A DNA stretch of 64,000 bases from Lacunisphaera limnophila (lineage in GTDB: Bacteria > Verrucomicrobiota > Verrucomicrobiia > Opitutales > Opitutaceae): contig NZ_CP016094.1 of the NCBI RefSeq assembly GCF_001746835.1, positions 3,239,501 through 3,303,500 of the forward strand. The letters are read 5' to 3'. Position numbers and translations under genes: made by a program. Position 1 is the first letter of the stretch; each line of letters opens with the position of its first letter. The notes beneath the pieces are model-generated. The model was given only the letters and a program-made list of their open reading frames with translations. It was not told the DNA's origin and did not search any database. Positions 46,901 through 54,800 of the stretch are shown one piece after another.

Positions 46901-47425
46901 GACGGCCTCGCTGTCGTAATCAAAGGTGCGCAGCAATTCGAGCAGCGCGGGGAAGGGGCGCGTTTCCCCGCGTTGCAGCGTGGTTTCGCGGGAGGCAAAA
47001 TCCTCGGGCGGCGGCACGGGTTGGACCAGGGCGGCCGGGGTGGCGAGGACGAGCAGGGCAGAAGACGGAGGGCCGGCGACGGAGGACGGACCCAGACCGC
47101 GGAGCTTGCTCAGGACGGCGAGGCGGTCGCTGGCGGCGTTGAAGGATTCGCGAAGTTCCCGCTGCTCGACCTGGGCTTCGGGAAAAGTGAGAATCTCCAA
47201 GGGGGCCGCGGACCCGTGGGCGGCGTGGAACAGGGCGATGTCCTCGGCGAGGGTATCCGAGCGCGCGGCTTCCTCGTGTACCAGCAGCCAGACGGGGGCG
47301 GGGTGTTGGCGGAGCAGTTCCGCGAGGGCATGGGGGTGCGCTGCCGGACAAATTCCGGTGAGTTTGATCCTGCGATCGGACGGCGTGGGGCTGGAACCCA
47401 TCGGGGAACGCGCTACGAAGGGCAT
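43928..47425 (-). CDS. mfd: Transcription-repair coupling factor Mfd
   Basis: 1165 aa. The N-terminal UvrB-homology region (about 1-380) is followed by the RNA-polymerase-interaction domain (FSELVEGDFVVHLQHGIAQFRG, about 465-485) and RecG-like helicase motors (CGDVGFGKTEVAIRA, VIIDEEQRFGVKHKE, Q/R-rich RGRVGRF), with a C-terminal TRCF domain. It removes RNA polymerase stalled at lesions and recruits UvrA. A stretch at about residues 412-441 is an in-frame insertion of repeat-like DNA (see 46111-46181). It follows rnc after 21 bases. Confidence 0.96.
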   Translation of the reverse strand: MPFVARSPMGSSPTPSDRRIKLTGICPAAHPHALAELLRQHPAPVWLLVHEEAARSDTLAEDIALFHAAHGSAAPLEILTFPEAQVEQRELRESFNAASDRLAVLSKLRGLGPSSVAGPPSSALLVLATPAALVQPVPPPEDFASRETTLQRGETRPFPALLELLRTFDYDSEAVCEAPGQYAVRGGIVDVYPITAHQPYRLDFFGDTLEEIKTLDPVTQRSGEAVATITLTAAPRHDLGGSASTLLAYLGPTTHTAILEPKAIEELFDLSPGGAQPPDALAGVAPGGGTPAFLPQLAASSARLFGLSDLDLASDLFDGTAQEETWDTESLSHHRSYPEERQLAHERLQAEDGARRQFLEQVATWQREGYAVDFVIAKEGEEQRVRELLEEDKELKNLKPRYLRGALGEGFRITFRNNAGTELARDKATEVGSKLAPTNQPKGVVVVSETEIFGRRRQRRSTPKRAIAAQSAVDQLLDFSELVEGDFVVHLQHGIAQFRGLTRLETADGVREVISLEFDDQVTLHVPLPESHLISRYVGLSKAKPQLGRVGSGRWEKARQAAERATLDLAAELLAIQAKREAQPGHAFAEDNVWQREFEAAFPFTETPDQLKAIVAVKADMERTRPMDRLVCGDVGFGKTEVAIRAAFKAVMGGRQVAVLVPTTVLAQQHLNSFRERMAGYPVAIEMLSRFRTRKEQADIVAALAAGKIDILVGTHRLVQPDVQFRDLGLVIIDEEQRFGVKHKEVFKRWRAHVDMMAMSATPIPRTLYLALTGARDLSTIETAPTNRLPIQTIVKSYDEKLVVEAIRHEIRRGGQVFYLHNRVQTIDTVAGRLRTLLPGLTIGVGHGQMGAEGLERMMTDFVAGTYQVLVCTTIIESGLDIPNCNTLIIEGADRFGLSQLYQLRGRVGRFKHQAYAYLLLHRHARVLDIARQRLTAIRQHNQLGAGFRIAMRDLELRGAGNLLGAEQSGHIVGIGFELYCQLLRQSVARLKGEKHAAHVRANVKLDFVFVGEGADTAAPRAEVTGTFSAMRQAERIAGEIDRIQARLPSDYIAETRLRIDVYRRLALAETPKQVKELEQELRDRFGRFAEPVRALLLITEIRVRAEQKGILSVETDGNRLKCLRNSGRRDDFIQLSSRFPRLTAPTPLARLKEVITFLHNLPAS
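46111..46181. repeat. REP-like sequence inside the mfd coding region
   Basis: A near-palindrome GTGGGAGCGAGCTTGCTCCC starts at 46113, followed by CGACTTCGGTCGC. The core GCGAGCTTGCTC is shared with the intergenic dyad at 40223-40292. It is translated in frame as part of a segment (GSKLAPTNQ, reading from the opposite strand) that lies between the UvrB-like and polymerase-binding domains of Mfd. Confidence 0.6.
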
Positions 47426-47446
47426 TTCGCCCCAAAGCGCAATCCC

Positions 47447-48181
47447 TCAGGCTGGGTCAGCGCGGAGGGTGGCCAGGGCGACGCGGGCCGCGGCTTCCTC
47501 GGCGACCTTCTTGGAGGAGCCACCGCCGGTGCCGATCTTGCGATCGTGGAGGAAGACTTCGACCTCGTAGACGCGCGCGTGGCGCGGGCCGGTGGTGGCG
47601 CTGACCGCATAACGGAGGGCGCTGTTGCCGTGCACGGGCTGCACGAGTTCCTGCAAGCTGCCCTTGGGGTTCTCGGCGTCCTCGGACACCGCCAGCCGGG
47701 CGGGCAGGGGCCCGTACCAGGTCAGCAGCAACTGCCGGATCGTGGCGAGGTCGCTGTCGAGATAGATGGCGCCGACGACGGCCTCGAAGGCGTCCTCGAG
47801 AATCGAGGCGCGGTTGCGGCCGCCGGCATCCTCCTCGCTCTTGTTGAGGCGCAGGCCGGCGTCGATGCCCAGGTCCCGCGCCATCTGGGTGAGGAAGCCG
47901 CCCTTGGACAGCACGGCGCGCCGGCGGCTCAGGACGCCTTCGCGTTCGGTGGGGTACTCGCGGTAGAGCGCGTCGGTCAGCACGAACTGCAGCACGGAGT
48001 CGCCGAGGAACTCGAGGCGCTGGTTGTGCGGGCCGGCGGCGGGGTCGTCCTGCAGGTACGAGCCATGGGTCAGCGCCTCCAGCAACAAGGCCGGATTCAC
48101 GAAGCGGTAACCAAGCCGCTTTTCCAATTCGCCGGGACTGGGATCTGTTTTGGCCACGAAAGTGAGATCACAAAGGCCCAT
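47447..48181 (-). CDS. rnc: Ribonuclease III
   Basis: 244 aa from ATG at 48181; a GTG at 48157 is an alternative. The catalytic motif RLEFLGDSVLQFVLTDALY and the second metal-binding motif EDAFEAVVGAIYLD are intact. A C-terminal double-stranded RNA-binding domain covers about 165-240 (GSLQELVQPVHG and GGSSKKVAEEAAARVAL). It processes rRNA precursors and structured RNAs, possibly including the long dyad hairpins described here. Confidence 0.95.
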   Translation of the reverse strand: MGLCDLTFVAKTDPSPGELEKRLGYRFVNPALLLEALTHGSYLQDDPAAGPHNQRLEFLGDSVLQFVLTDALYREYPTEREGVLSRRRAVLSKGGFLTQMARDLGIDAGLRLNKSEEDAGGRNRASILEDAFEAVVGAIYLDSDLATIRQLLLTWYGPLPARLAVSEDAENPKGSLQELVQPVHGNSALRYAVSATTGPRHARVYEVEVFLHDRKIGTGGGSSKKVAEEAAARVALATLRADPA

Positions 48182-48183
48182 TC

Positions 48184-48256
48184 CCAAACGCCAAACAAAC
48201 AGAAAACGCCAGGGTCGGACGGTGGTTTGGCATTTTGACGTTTGGCTCTTGGCGTT
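48184..48256. repeat. Intergenic imperfect inverted repeat (CGCCAAAC type)
   Basis: The left arm around 48184-48214 and the right arm around 48226-48256 share CCAAACGCCAAA-like words in inverse orientation. They fill the gap between the ABC permease gene and rnc. Confidence 0.5.
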
Positions 48257-48278
48257 AGCCGGACCCGACGGGACCGAT

Positions 48279-49067
48279 TCAGGAACTTGCGCTCGAGTAC
48301 CGGCGGAGCCCGCGCTGGAAGACAAACACGGCGAGACCGAACCACAAGACGGTGATGGCCAGCACCCAACCGACGATCCCGGCGTCAAAGCCGTGGAGGA
48401 GGATGCTGGCCGGGGCGTTGCTCACGATCACGACGGGCAGGATCCAGACAAAGGCGATGTTGGCCGCGCCGCGGAAGGCCTGCCGGGGCAGGCGGGAAAA
48501 CTCGCTGAGGGTGAAGTAGCTGCCTTCGATGCCCTGCGCGCTGGTGATCCAGAAGGCGGGGGTGATGCAGAGCACGAGCATGCTGTAGTGAATGATGACG
48601 CCGCAGACCACGAGGAGGGCGTAAAGCGCGAGATCGGTGGCGGAGGGATCCAGACCGAGTTGCCGCGCCGCGTAGATGACAACCGACAGGGCCACGAGGG
48701 AGTTGATCATGCTGTCGGGATCGATCTTGCGCGTCGTGGCCATGAACATGACGTTGCCGGGTTGGGCGAGGAAGAAGTCGAAGTGGCCGCTGCGGATGTT
48801 GCGGCCCATCTCGAAGATGCTGCTCCAGAAGAAACCCATCAGGAAGCGCTGGATTAGCAGGGAGGTGCCGACGAGCAGCATCATCTGGTATTTGGTCCAG
48901 CCGGCGACGGTGTCGGTGTGCTGGTAGATGACGGACACCATGAGGAGGTTCACCGCCATCCAGAACAGCTCGACCAAGGCCCAGATGAAGAAGTCCGCGC
49001 GGAACATCAGCGTCCGCATGATGCAGTAGCGCGCGGAGGTGAGCCAGAGGCGGAAGTAGTGGTTCAT
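48279..49067 (-). CDS. ABC-2 type permease (ABC2_membrane_6-like)
   Basis: 262 aa with about six membrane segments, e.g. FFIWALVELFWMAVNLLMVS and ALYALLVVCGVIIHYSML. The loop MGRNIRSGHFDFFLAQPGN is a hallmark of this family of export permeases, where it couples to the ATPase. It pairs with the similar permease at 49178. No ATP-binding subunit is encoded beside them. Substrate unknown. Confidence 0.82.
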   Translation of the reverse strand: MNHYFRLWLTSARYCIMRTLMFRADFFIWALVELFWMAVNLLMVSVIYQHTDTVAGWTKYQMMLLVGTSLLIQRFLMGFFWSSIFEMGRNIRSGHFDFFLAQPGNVMFMATTRKIDPDSMINSLVALSVVIYAARQLGLDPSATDLALYALLVVCGVIIHYSMLVLCITPAFWITSAQGIEGSYFTLSEFSRLPRQAFRGAANIAFVWILPVVIVSNAPASILLHGFDAGIVGWVLAITVLWFGLAVFVFQRGLRRYSSASS

Positions 49068-49078
49068 CGGAAAAGGAT

Positions 49079-49171
49079 GAATTAAGAATTAAGAAGGAAG
49101 AAAGGGATCAGGGGGGGGCAGACCAGGGATTGGTATTGGGTCGTTTCTTAATTCCTAATTCTTACTTCTTA
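49079..49171. repeat. AT-rich intergenic inverted repeat (GAATTAAGAATTAAG type)
   Basis: The left arm at 49079-49105 and the right arm at 49144-49171 are imperfect reverse complements made of AATTAAGAA words. This is distinctly AT-rich against the surrounding high-GC DNA. It fills the gap between the two permease genes. Confidence 0.7.
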
Positions 49172-49177
49172 CTTTGC

Positions 49178-49990
49178 TCAGCCGCCCACGGCGGTGTGCA
49201 GGCGGAGGCCGCGGCGCCAGAGGAGCTGGCCGAGGCCGAGGATGAGCACGACCCAGGCCGCCTGGATGGCCAGGCCCTGGAGGGCCATCGCCGGGTCGTT
49301 TAGGCGGCCGGTGAAGATCGCGACGGGGAAATACATCTGGTAGTAGTACGGCAGGTACTGGGAGATCCGGAAGAGCCACTCCGGCATCAGGTCGAGCGGG
49401 AAGATCTGACCACCGAGGACGGATTCCAGGGCCATGGAGAGGATGACGAGCCCCTGGATTTCCAGAAACCAGAAGCTCAGCAGGCCGAAGCAGTAGGCGA
49501 TACCGAACTGGATGAGGGCCGACATGACCAGCGCGGGCAGGCCGATGGCCAGGCGCCAGCCGTCGGTCGGCAGCACGAGGTAATCCTGCAGCAGCGGATA
49601 GGTCACGATCAGGGGAAGCAGGATGAGCCCGCCGGTGACGAGGCGGGCGGACAGGTAGAGGCTGAAGCGGTAGGCGAAGTAGTTGACCGGCTTGAGCAGG
49701 AACTGGTTGATCAGGCCGTTGCGGATGTCCTCGCTGATCTGGTAGTCCTCGTTGAAGGCGCCGATCATGAACTGCACCACGATCAGGGCGACGAAGTAGG
49801 TGAAGGTCTGGGCGAAGTTGAAGCCACCGATGCTGGCGTTGCCGCTGTAGGCGGCGGACCAGAGGATGAACACCACGATCAGGTGGAAAAACGAGAAGAA
49901 GCCGCGGATGGCGAAGTTCACCCGGTAGACCAGGTTGCTTTGCAGGCCGACGGAGAAGGCGGCGCGGTATTTGTTGAGGGTGGCGAGCAT
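49178..49990 (-). CDS. ABC-2 type permease, partner of 48279-49067
   Basis: 270 aa with about six membrane segments (FFSFFHLIVVFILWSAAY, TGGLILLPLIVTYPLL). The cytoplasmic loop YQISEDIRNGLINQFLLKPVN is the same coupling-type loop (I-R-x-G-x-x-x-x-F-L-x-x-P) found in its partner. The two proteins probably form a heterodimeric export channel. The expected ATPase gene would normally be next to them; instead a parA-like gene is upstream. Confidence 0.82.
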   Translation of the reverse strand: MLATLNKYRAAFSVGLQSNLVYRVNFAIRGFFSFFHLIVVFILWSAAYSGNASIGGFNFAQTFTYFVALIVVQFMIGAFNEDYQISEDIRNGLINQFLLKPVNYFAYRFSLYLSARLVTGGLILLPLIVTYPLLQDYLVLPTDGWRLAIGLPALVMSALIQFGIAYCFGLLSFWFLEIQGLVILSMALESVLGGQIFPLDLMPEWLFRISQYLPYYYQMYFPVAIFTGRLNDPAMALQGLAIQAAWVVLILGLGQLLWRRGLRLHTAVGG

Positions 49991-49996
49991 CGGACA

Positions 49997-50087
49997 GTAG
50001 TGGGTAGCGGGTAGCGAGTAGTGAGTAGCCAGCGGGTGGGGGATGGCAACTTCCGGCTGCTCACTCCCCGCTACTCGATGCTCGCTC
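49997..50087. repeat. Intergenic imperfect inverted repeat (GTAGCGGGTAGCGAGTAG type)
   Basis: The left arm at 49997-50029 (GTAGTGGGTAGCGGGTAGCG...) and the right arm at 50056-50087 are imperfect reverse complements. The element fills the 100-base gap between parA and the permease gene. Confidence 0.65.
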
Positions 50088-50090
50088 CGG

Positions 50091-50882
50091 TCAGGCGCCG
50101 TTCTCCGTCAACTTGAAGCGTGCGGCGATTTCCTTGCCGAGGGCGCGGTAGGCGGTGGCGCCGGGGCCGTGGGGGTCGTAGGAGAGGATGGGTTTGCCGA
50201 AGCTCGGGGCCTCGCTGAGGCGCACGGTGCGCGGGATCACGGTCTCGAACAGCTTGCTGGACAGGTGCTGGCGGACCTCCTCCACGACCTGGCGGGAGAG
50301 GTTGGTGCGGCTGTCAAACATGGTCATGACGATGCCGCCGACGTCGAGCGTGGGGTTGATGCCGGCGGTCTTGAGGCGGTCGACGACCTTGAGGATCTGG
50401 CCGAGGCCCTCGAGGGCCATGTATTCGCACTGCAGGGCAATGAGGAGGTGGTCGGCGGCGGCGAGGGAGTTCATCGAGAGCATCCCGAGGGCGGGCGGGC
50501 AATCGATGATGATGGCGCGGTAGCCGCCGGAGTTGCGCAGCGGGTCGAGGACCGAGCGCAGGCGCATGAGGTAGTTGGGTTGCTGGGCCAACTCGATCTC
50601 GATGGCGGCGAGGTCGACCTCGGAGGGGATGAGGGCGAGGTGGGGCCAGGCCGTGGGCGTGAGCATCTCGAAGGCGCTGCCCTCGCCGCGGAGGGGGCCG
50701 TAGAGGCTCTTGCCCTCGGTTTTTTCGATGCCGAGGGCGCTGGTGGCGTTGGCCTGGGGGTCGAGGTCCACGACGAGGGTGTGGATCTTCTGTTCCGCGA
50801 GGGCCGCGGCGAGGTTGACCGCCGTGGTGGTCTTGCCGACGCCGCCCTTCTGGTTGGCGATGGTGAAAACAGTACAGGCCAT
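50091..50882 (-). CDS. ParA/Soj-family chromosome partitioning ATPase
   Basis: 263 aa. It has the deviant Walker A KGGVGKTTTAVNLAAAL (residues about 11-27), the Walker B-like YRAIIIDCPPALG and the FDSRTNLSRQVVEEVR segment of chromosomal ParA/Soj proteins. No parB gene or parS-like TGTTTCACGTGAAACA site was seen in the window. It may still be the chromosomal ParA, with parB outside this gene's immediate downstream position. Confidence 0.9.
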   Translation of the reverse strand: MACTVFTIANQKGGVGKTTTAVNLAAALAEQKIHTLVVDLDPQANATSALGIEKTEGKSLYGPLRGEGSAFEMLTPTAWPHLALIPSEVDLAAIEIELAQQPNYLMRLRSVLDPLRNSGGYRAIIIDCPPALGMLSMNSLAAADHLLIALQCEYMALEGLGQILKVVDRLKTAGINPTLDVGGIVMTMFDSRTNLSRQVVEEVRQHLSSKLFETVIPRTVRLSEAPSFGKPILSYDPHGPGATAYRALGKEIAARFKLTENGA

Positions 50883-50960
50883 GGGGGCGATTAATCGGCA
50901 AGGGTGGGGGCGAGTCTAGCCTGAATGCGGAAACCTTTTTCCGCCTTTCGCCATGGATTT

Positions 50961-51032
50961 GAACCACAGAGGCACAAAGTTACAAAGGAGGGGATTTGAT
51001 CCGACCTTGGTGCCTCCGTGTCTTTGTGGTTC
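50961..51032. repeat. Intergenic inverted repeat (GAACCACAGAGGCACAAAG type)
   Basis: The left arm starts at 50961 with GAACCACAGAGGCACAAAG; the right arm ends at 51032 and its reverse complement begins GAACCACAAAGACACGGAGG. It lies between parA and tRNA-Cys. It belongs to the same family as 60934-61024. Confidence 0.8.
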
Positions 51033-51117
51033 ACTGGTTTCGGTCTTTGCAGGGGCCCGAATTTCAGTTCTTGCGGAACGTGAAAAACTGTCCCAAGTTC
51101 CGCGCTCGTTTCGGTCC

Positions 51118-51192
51118 GGTGCGGTAGCCAAGTGGTAAGGCCGAGCTCTGCAAAAGCTCTATTCGGCGGTTCGATTCCGCCCCGCACCTCCA
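51118..51192 (+). tRNA. tRNA-Cys (GCA), CCA encoded
   Basis: The acceptor stem GGTGCGG (51118-51124) pairs with CCGCACC (51182-51188), with discriminator T51189 as is usual for tRNA-Cys, and encoded CCA at 51190-51192. The anticodon loop CTGCAAA gives GCA. The T arm is GGCGG-TTCGATT-CCGCC. Its 3' end is the attachment site of the genomic island that follows. Confidence 0.96.
51170..51192 (+). other. Attachment site attL in the 3' end of tRNA-Cys
   Basis: The last 23 bases of tRNA-Cys (T loop to CCA) are repeated exactly at 56173-56195. This is the classic footprint of a tyrosine-integrase element using a tRNA 3' end as attB while restoring the gene. Confidence 0.88.
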
Positions 51193-51378
51193 TTCCCTTT
51201 CAGGCCTGCAAATTCGATACTTGCAAAGGCGGGAGGCGCGAAAAGATGGAAACGGACACCAAAACGGACACCAAATCTTCTACTCCTAGAGAATTTGGGC
51301 TAACGGGAAGTAACTCGCCCGCTACCCGCTAACACGGCGGAACCGTTTTCGACTATCGTCGTGGTTGTGAATTCAACC

Positions 51379-51450
51379 ATGAAGACCCGTTATCGCCTCA
51401 CCCGCCGCGGCAGCCGCGGCGACACCTGCTACTGCGTGGACACCCGCACA
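51379..51450 (+). pseudogene. Relic of a tyrosine integrase, N-terminus only
   Basis: ATG at 51379 gives MKTRYRLTRRGSRGDTCYCV, which resembles the start of phage-type integrases of Verrucomicrobiota (K-x-R-Y-R-L-x-R-R-G-x-R-G-x-x-Y-C-V-D). The similarity stops after about 24 codons, where RhaT-like sequence begins. The core and catalytic domains are gone. The position, 187 bases after tRNA-Cys, is where the integrase of a tRNA-borne island is expected. Confidence 0.6.
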
Positions 51451-51638
51451 TCTCCGCGCTCTTCCTTTACACTTGGCCTCAATCATCATCTTCAGCTCGA
51501 TCTGGGCCCTGATGCTGGGGGAGTGGAAGGACTCAGTGCCAAGGCCAAGCGGCTTCTCTTCCTCGGGCTCGCGGTCTGGTGCTGTCCACCATCGTCATCG
51601 GCTACGGCAACTACATCGGCGCCGGCACCGGGCACTGA
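51451..51638 (+). pseudogene. Relic of a RhaT-like L-rhamnose/proton symporter, C-terminus only
   Basis: Three frames in turn read LASIIIFSSIWALMLGEWK, then LSAKAKRLLFLGLAV, then LSTIVIGYGNYIGAGTGH and stop at 51638. Together they resemble the last two membrane helices of RhaT-type transporters. Two single-base deletions (near 51530 and 51577) account for the frame changes. The N-terminal eight or so helices are missing. Its presence beside a rhamnosidase indicates a former rhamnose-uptake function. Confidence 0.65.
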
Positions 51639-51895
51639 GTCCCCTCGCGGATACGGCCCCTCATCATGCTTGCGATCCTTTCCTGGACCGACCAACGCGG
51701 GCGAACCCCATGGCGGTGGATCGGCCGATCCGATACTCTCGTGGCGGCCGGAAAGTGGCCGACGCGGCCTGATGCAGTAGGCTTGGTCGCAAACGCAAAA
51801 CGACATCCATCGTGCAAATTCCCATGGCGGTGTGGGCGACCAGTCCGCTAGCATCGCCGACAATACCCCACCAGCCGCACCAGCCCCACCGTTTC

Positions 51896-54800
51896 ATGCG
51901 ATTCTACCGATTCCTTATCCTGTTCGCGTCTATCTCCGCGACTGCGGTGCTTTTTCCGGCAGAGGAGCGCGCGATGGATACCGCGACGTTCGCGGCTCCA
52001 CCGCGGGCCGTATTTCCGGAGACTTGGTTCCATCTGATCGGCGGCAACGTGTCGCGCGAGGGTCTCACCGCGGACATTGACGCCGTGGCGGCGGCCGGCT
52101 TGGCGGGCATCCAGCTGTTTCACGGCGCGGGCGGGGTCTGGCCGGGAGTGACACCGCAGATCCAGACACTGAGTCCCTCCTGGGACGGCATGCTCGAGCA
52201 CGTGGCCGACGAGGCGAAGCGGGCCGGGTTGCGCTTCACCATGCAGAACTGTCCGGGATGGGCGATGTCGGGCGGGCCGTGGATCACGCCTGACCGCGCC
52301 ATGCGCCACCTTGTGTGGAGCCGGGTGGATGTCGGTGCGGAAAGCGTCGAGGCGTTGCGCCTGCCCGTGCCGCAACCCAGCAAAGAGGAGTGGCGGGACT
52401 ATCGCGACGTGGCCGTGCTGGCCTTTCCGACGCCCGAAGGCGATACCGGAGGCAATGTCGCGCCGGTGGCGATCCGCAGCAATCGGCCGGATCTTCCTTG
52501 GGCGAAACTCTGGGCTGGATCGGAGGAGGTGCCGGACCTGCGCATCGAACCGGCTGGTGTGGACCCGGTGTGGGTCGAGGTCGAGTTCGCCGGGCCGCTG
52601 GTGCTGCGCAGCGCCGGTTTTCCGGGAATCGAGCGCTTCGCGATGCGGCGTAATTTTGATCCCAGCGCCCGCATCCAAGTGCGCGCGTTGGTCGAGTCCG
52701 CGGAGGGCGCGCCCACCTGGCGCACCGTGGCCGACCGCGAGGTGCCGCGGGGCAACTGGCAGGATCGGCCACCGCAGGAAAACGCCTGGGTGCTGGCGTT
52801 GGACGAGCAACCGGCGCGCGTTTATCGTTTCGTCTTCCATAACCGCAAGCCACTCGCGCTCCTTTACCTGCGTCTATCGACCGCTGCACGGCTGCAGGAC
52901 TGGGCGGGGCAGGCCGGGTTCGTGTTGCGCAGCCTCGACCGTAGCGGCCCGCCGCGGCAGAGCCCGGCGGCGTGGGTGCGCGGGGCGGACGTGCTCGACC
53001 TGAGCGAGCATCTGCGTCCCGACGGGACGCTCGACTGGCGGCCGCGGGAGGGGCGTTGGACCGTCGTGCGCTACGGCCACGTCAACACCGGCGTGACCAA
53101 CACGCCCGCACCGCCTGAGGCGACCGGGTGGGAGTGCGACAAACTTTCACCGCTGGGGGCCGAGCAGCATTTTGCCGGCTACATAGGCCGGGTCTCGGCG
53201 CCGGGCGGTCCGGTCGATGGCGGCCGGTTGCAGGGCATGCTCATCGACAGCTGGGAATGTTACACGCAGACGTGGACGCCCGCGATGGAAGCCGAGTTTG
53301 CCACCCGGCGGGAGTATGCGCTGCGCCGCTGGCTGCCGGCACTGGCCGGCTGGGTGATCGATGATCCGCTAACCACCGAGCGCTTTTTGCGGGACTGGCG
53401 GGCGACCATCAGCGACCTGCTCGTCGCCAACTATTTCGGACGGCTCGCCGAACTGGCCCGTGAGCGCGGTCTGCGCCTGTTCTTCGAGGCGGCGACGGGC
53501 GACGTGACGCCGGGCGACCTGCTGGAGTATTATCAGGCGGCCGACGTGCCGATGTGTGAATTCTGGCGGCCCAACGACCCCCACTGGGGCGGTCTGGAGG
53601 CCAAGCCGTTCTCCCTCGCGGTCTCAGCCGGTCACATCTACGGCAAGCCCGTGATCGCGGCCGAGGCGTTCACGAACATCTTGCTCGATTACAGCGAGCA
53701 CCCCTTTCAGTTCAAGGCATCCGCGGACCGCGCCTTCGCTGCCGGGGTGAATCACCTGGTGTTGCACACCTACACCCACAACCCGCGGCTCGACCTCGTG
53801 CCAGGCACCTCCTTCGGCTCGCGCATCGGTTCACCCTTCATTCGTGGTCAGACCTGGTGGCAGCACATGCCGGCGTTCACGACCTACCTGGCGCGCTGCC
53901 AGGCGATGTTACAACAGGGCGTGCCGGTGGCCGATGTGCTGTGGTATGTCGGTGATGATCTCGATCAGGAGCCACGCGCCGACACGCCTTATCCGAGTGG
54001 ATACAAGTTCGACCTGTGCAACCAGGATGCGCTGCTGCGCCGCATCTCGGTGGATGAGGCGGGCCGGCTGACAACACCGGAAGGCGTGAGCTGGCGCCTG
54101 CTGTGGCTGCCGCAGGATTCGGCGCGGCGACTCACCGTGCCGACGCTGCAGCGGCTGCGTGGCATGCTGGAGGCCGGGGCGGTCGTGCTGGCGGAAAGGC
54201 CGCAGCAGCGCGTAGACCTTTCCGGTGGACCCGCCGCGGATGCGGCATTCGATCAGTTGGTGTCCGCGCTTTGGGGGAACGTCCCAAGCCCCAGCGGCGA
54301 GGCTTTGCTCGGGCGGGGGCGGCTGCGTTGGGGGGTGTCGCTCGAAACCATGCTGGGGGAGATTGACTGCGGGCCCGACGTCGCCGGCGTGCGTGCGACC
54401 GAGTGGACGCACCGGCGCGTCGACGGCGAGAACATCTATTTCGTCGCGGCCGATCGGGCGACGCCGCTGCGCGCCAACGTGCGCTTCCGCGCCACCGGTC
54501 GACCCGAGCTGTGGGATGCCGTGACCGGCCAGATTCATCCGGTGCCGGTTTTCGCCAGGGTGGGCGGCGTCACCTCAGTGCCGCTCGATCTGCCGGCGGC
54601 GGGCTCCGTGTTTGTGCGGTTTCGGGCGGAGACCGCGCCCGTGGCGTGGCAGCAGGTCGAGCGGGATGGCACGGTTTTACTGGATGGGATGGATGCCACG
54701 CGCACCGAGGCCGGTGTACCCTTTCCGGTGCAGGGCCTCCAACCCGGTGCGGAGGAACAACCTTGGATACCGCAGCCGTGGCCGGACCTGACGGTGACGC

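Noticed and set aside
50883-51117. Possible parS site or replication origin near parA
   Set aside because: No TGTTTCACGTGAAACA-like sequence or DnaA-box cluster was seen; the gap holds a dyad repeat and the tRNA-Cys upstream region.
51246-51332. Tandem AACGGACACCAA next to tRNA-Cys, considered as a CRISPR or attachment repeat
   Set aside because: Only two short copies in direct contact without spacers; the real attachment repeats are the 23-bp copies at 51170 and 56173.
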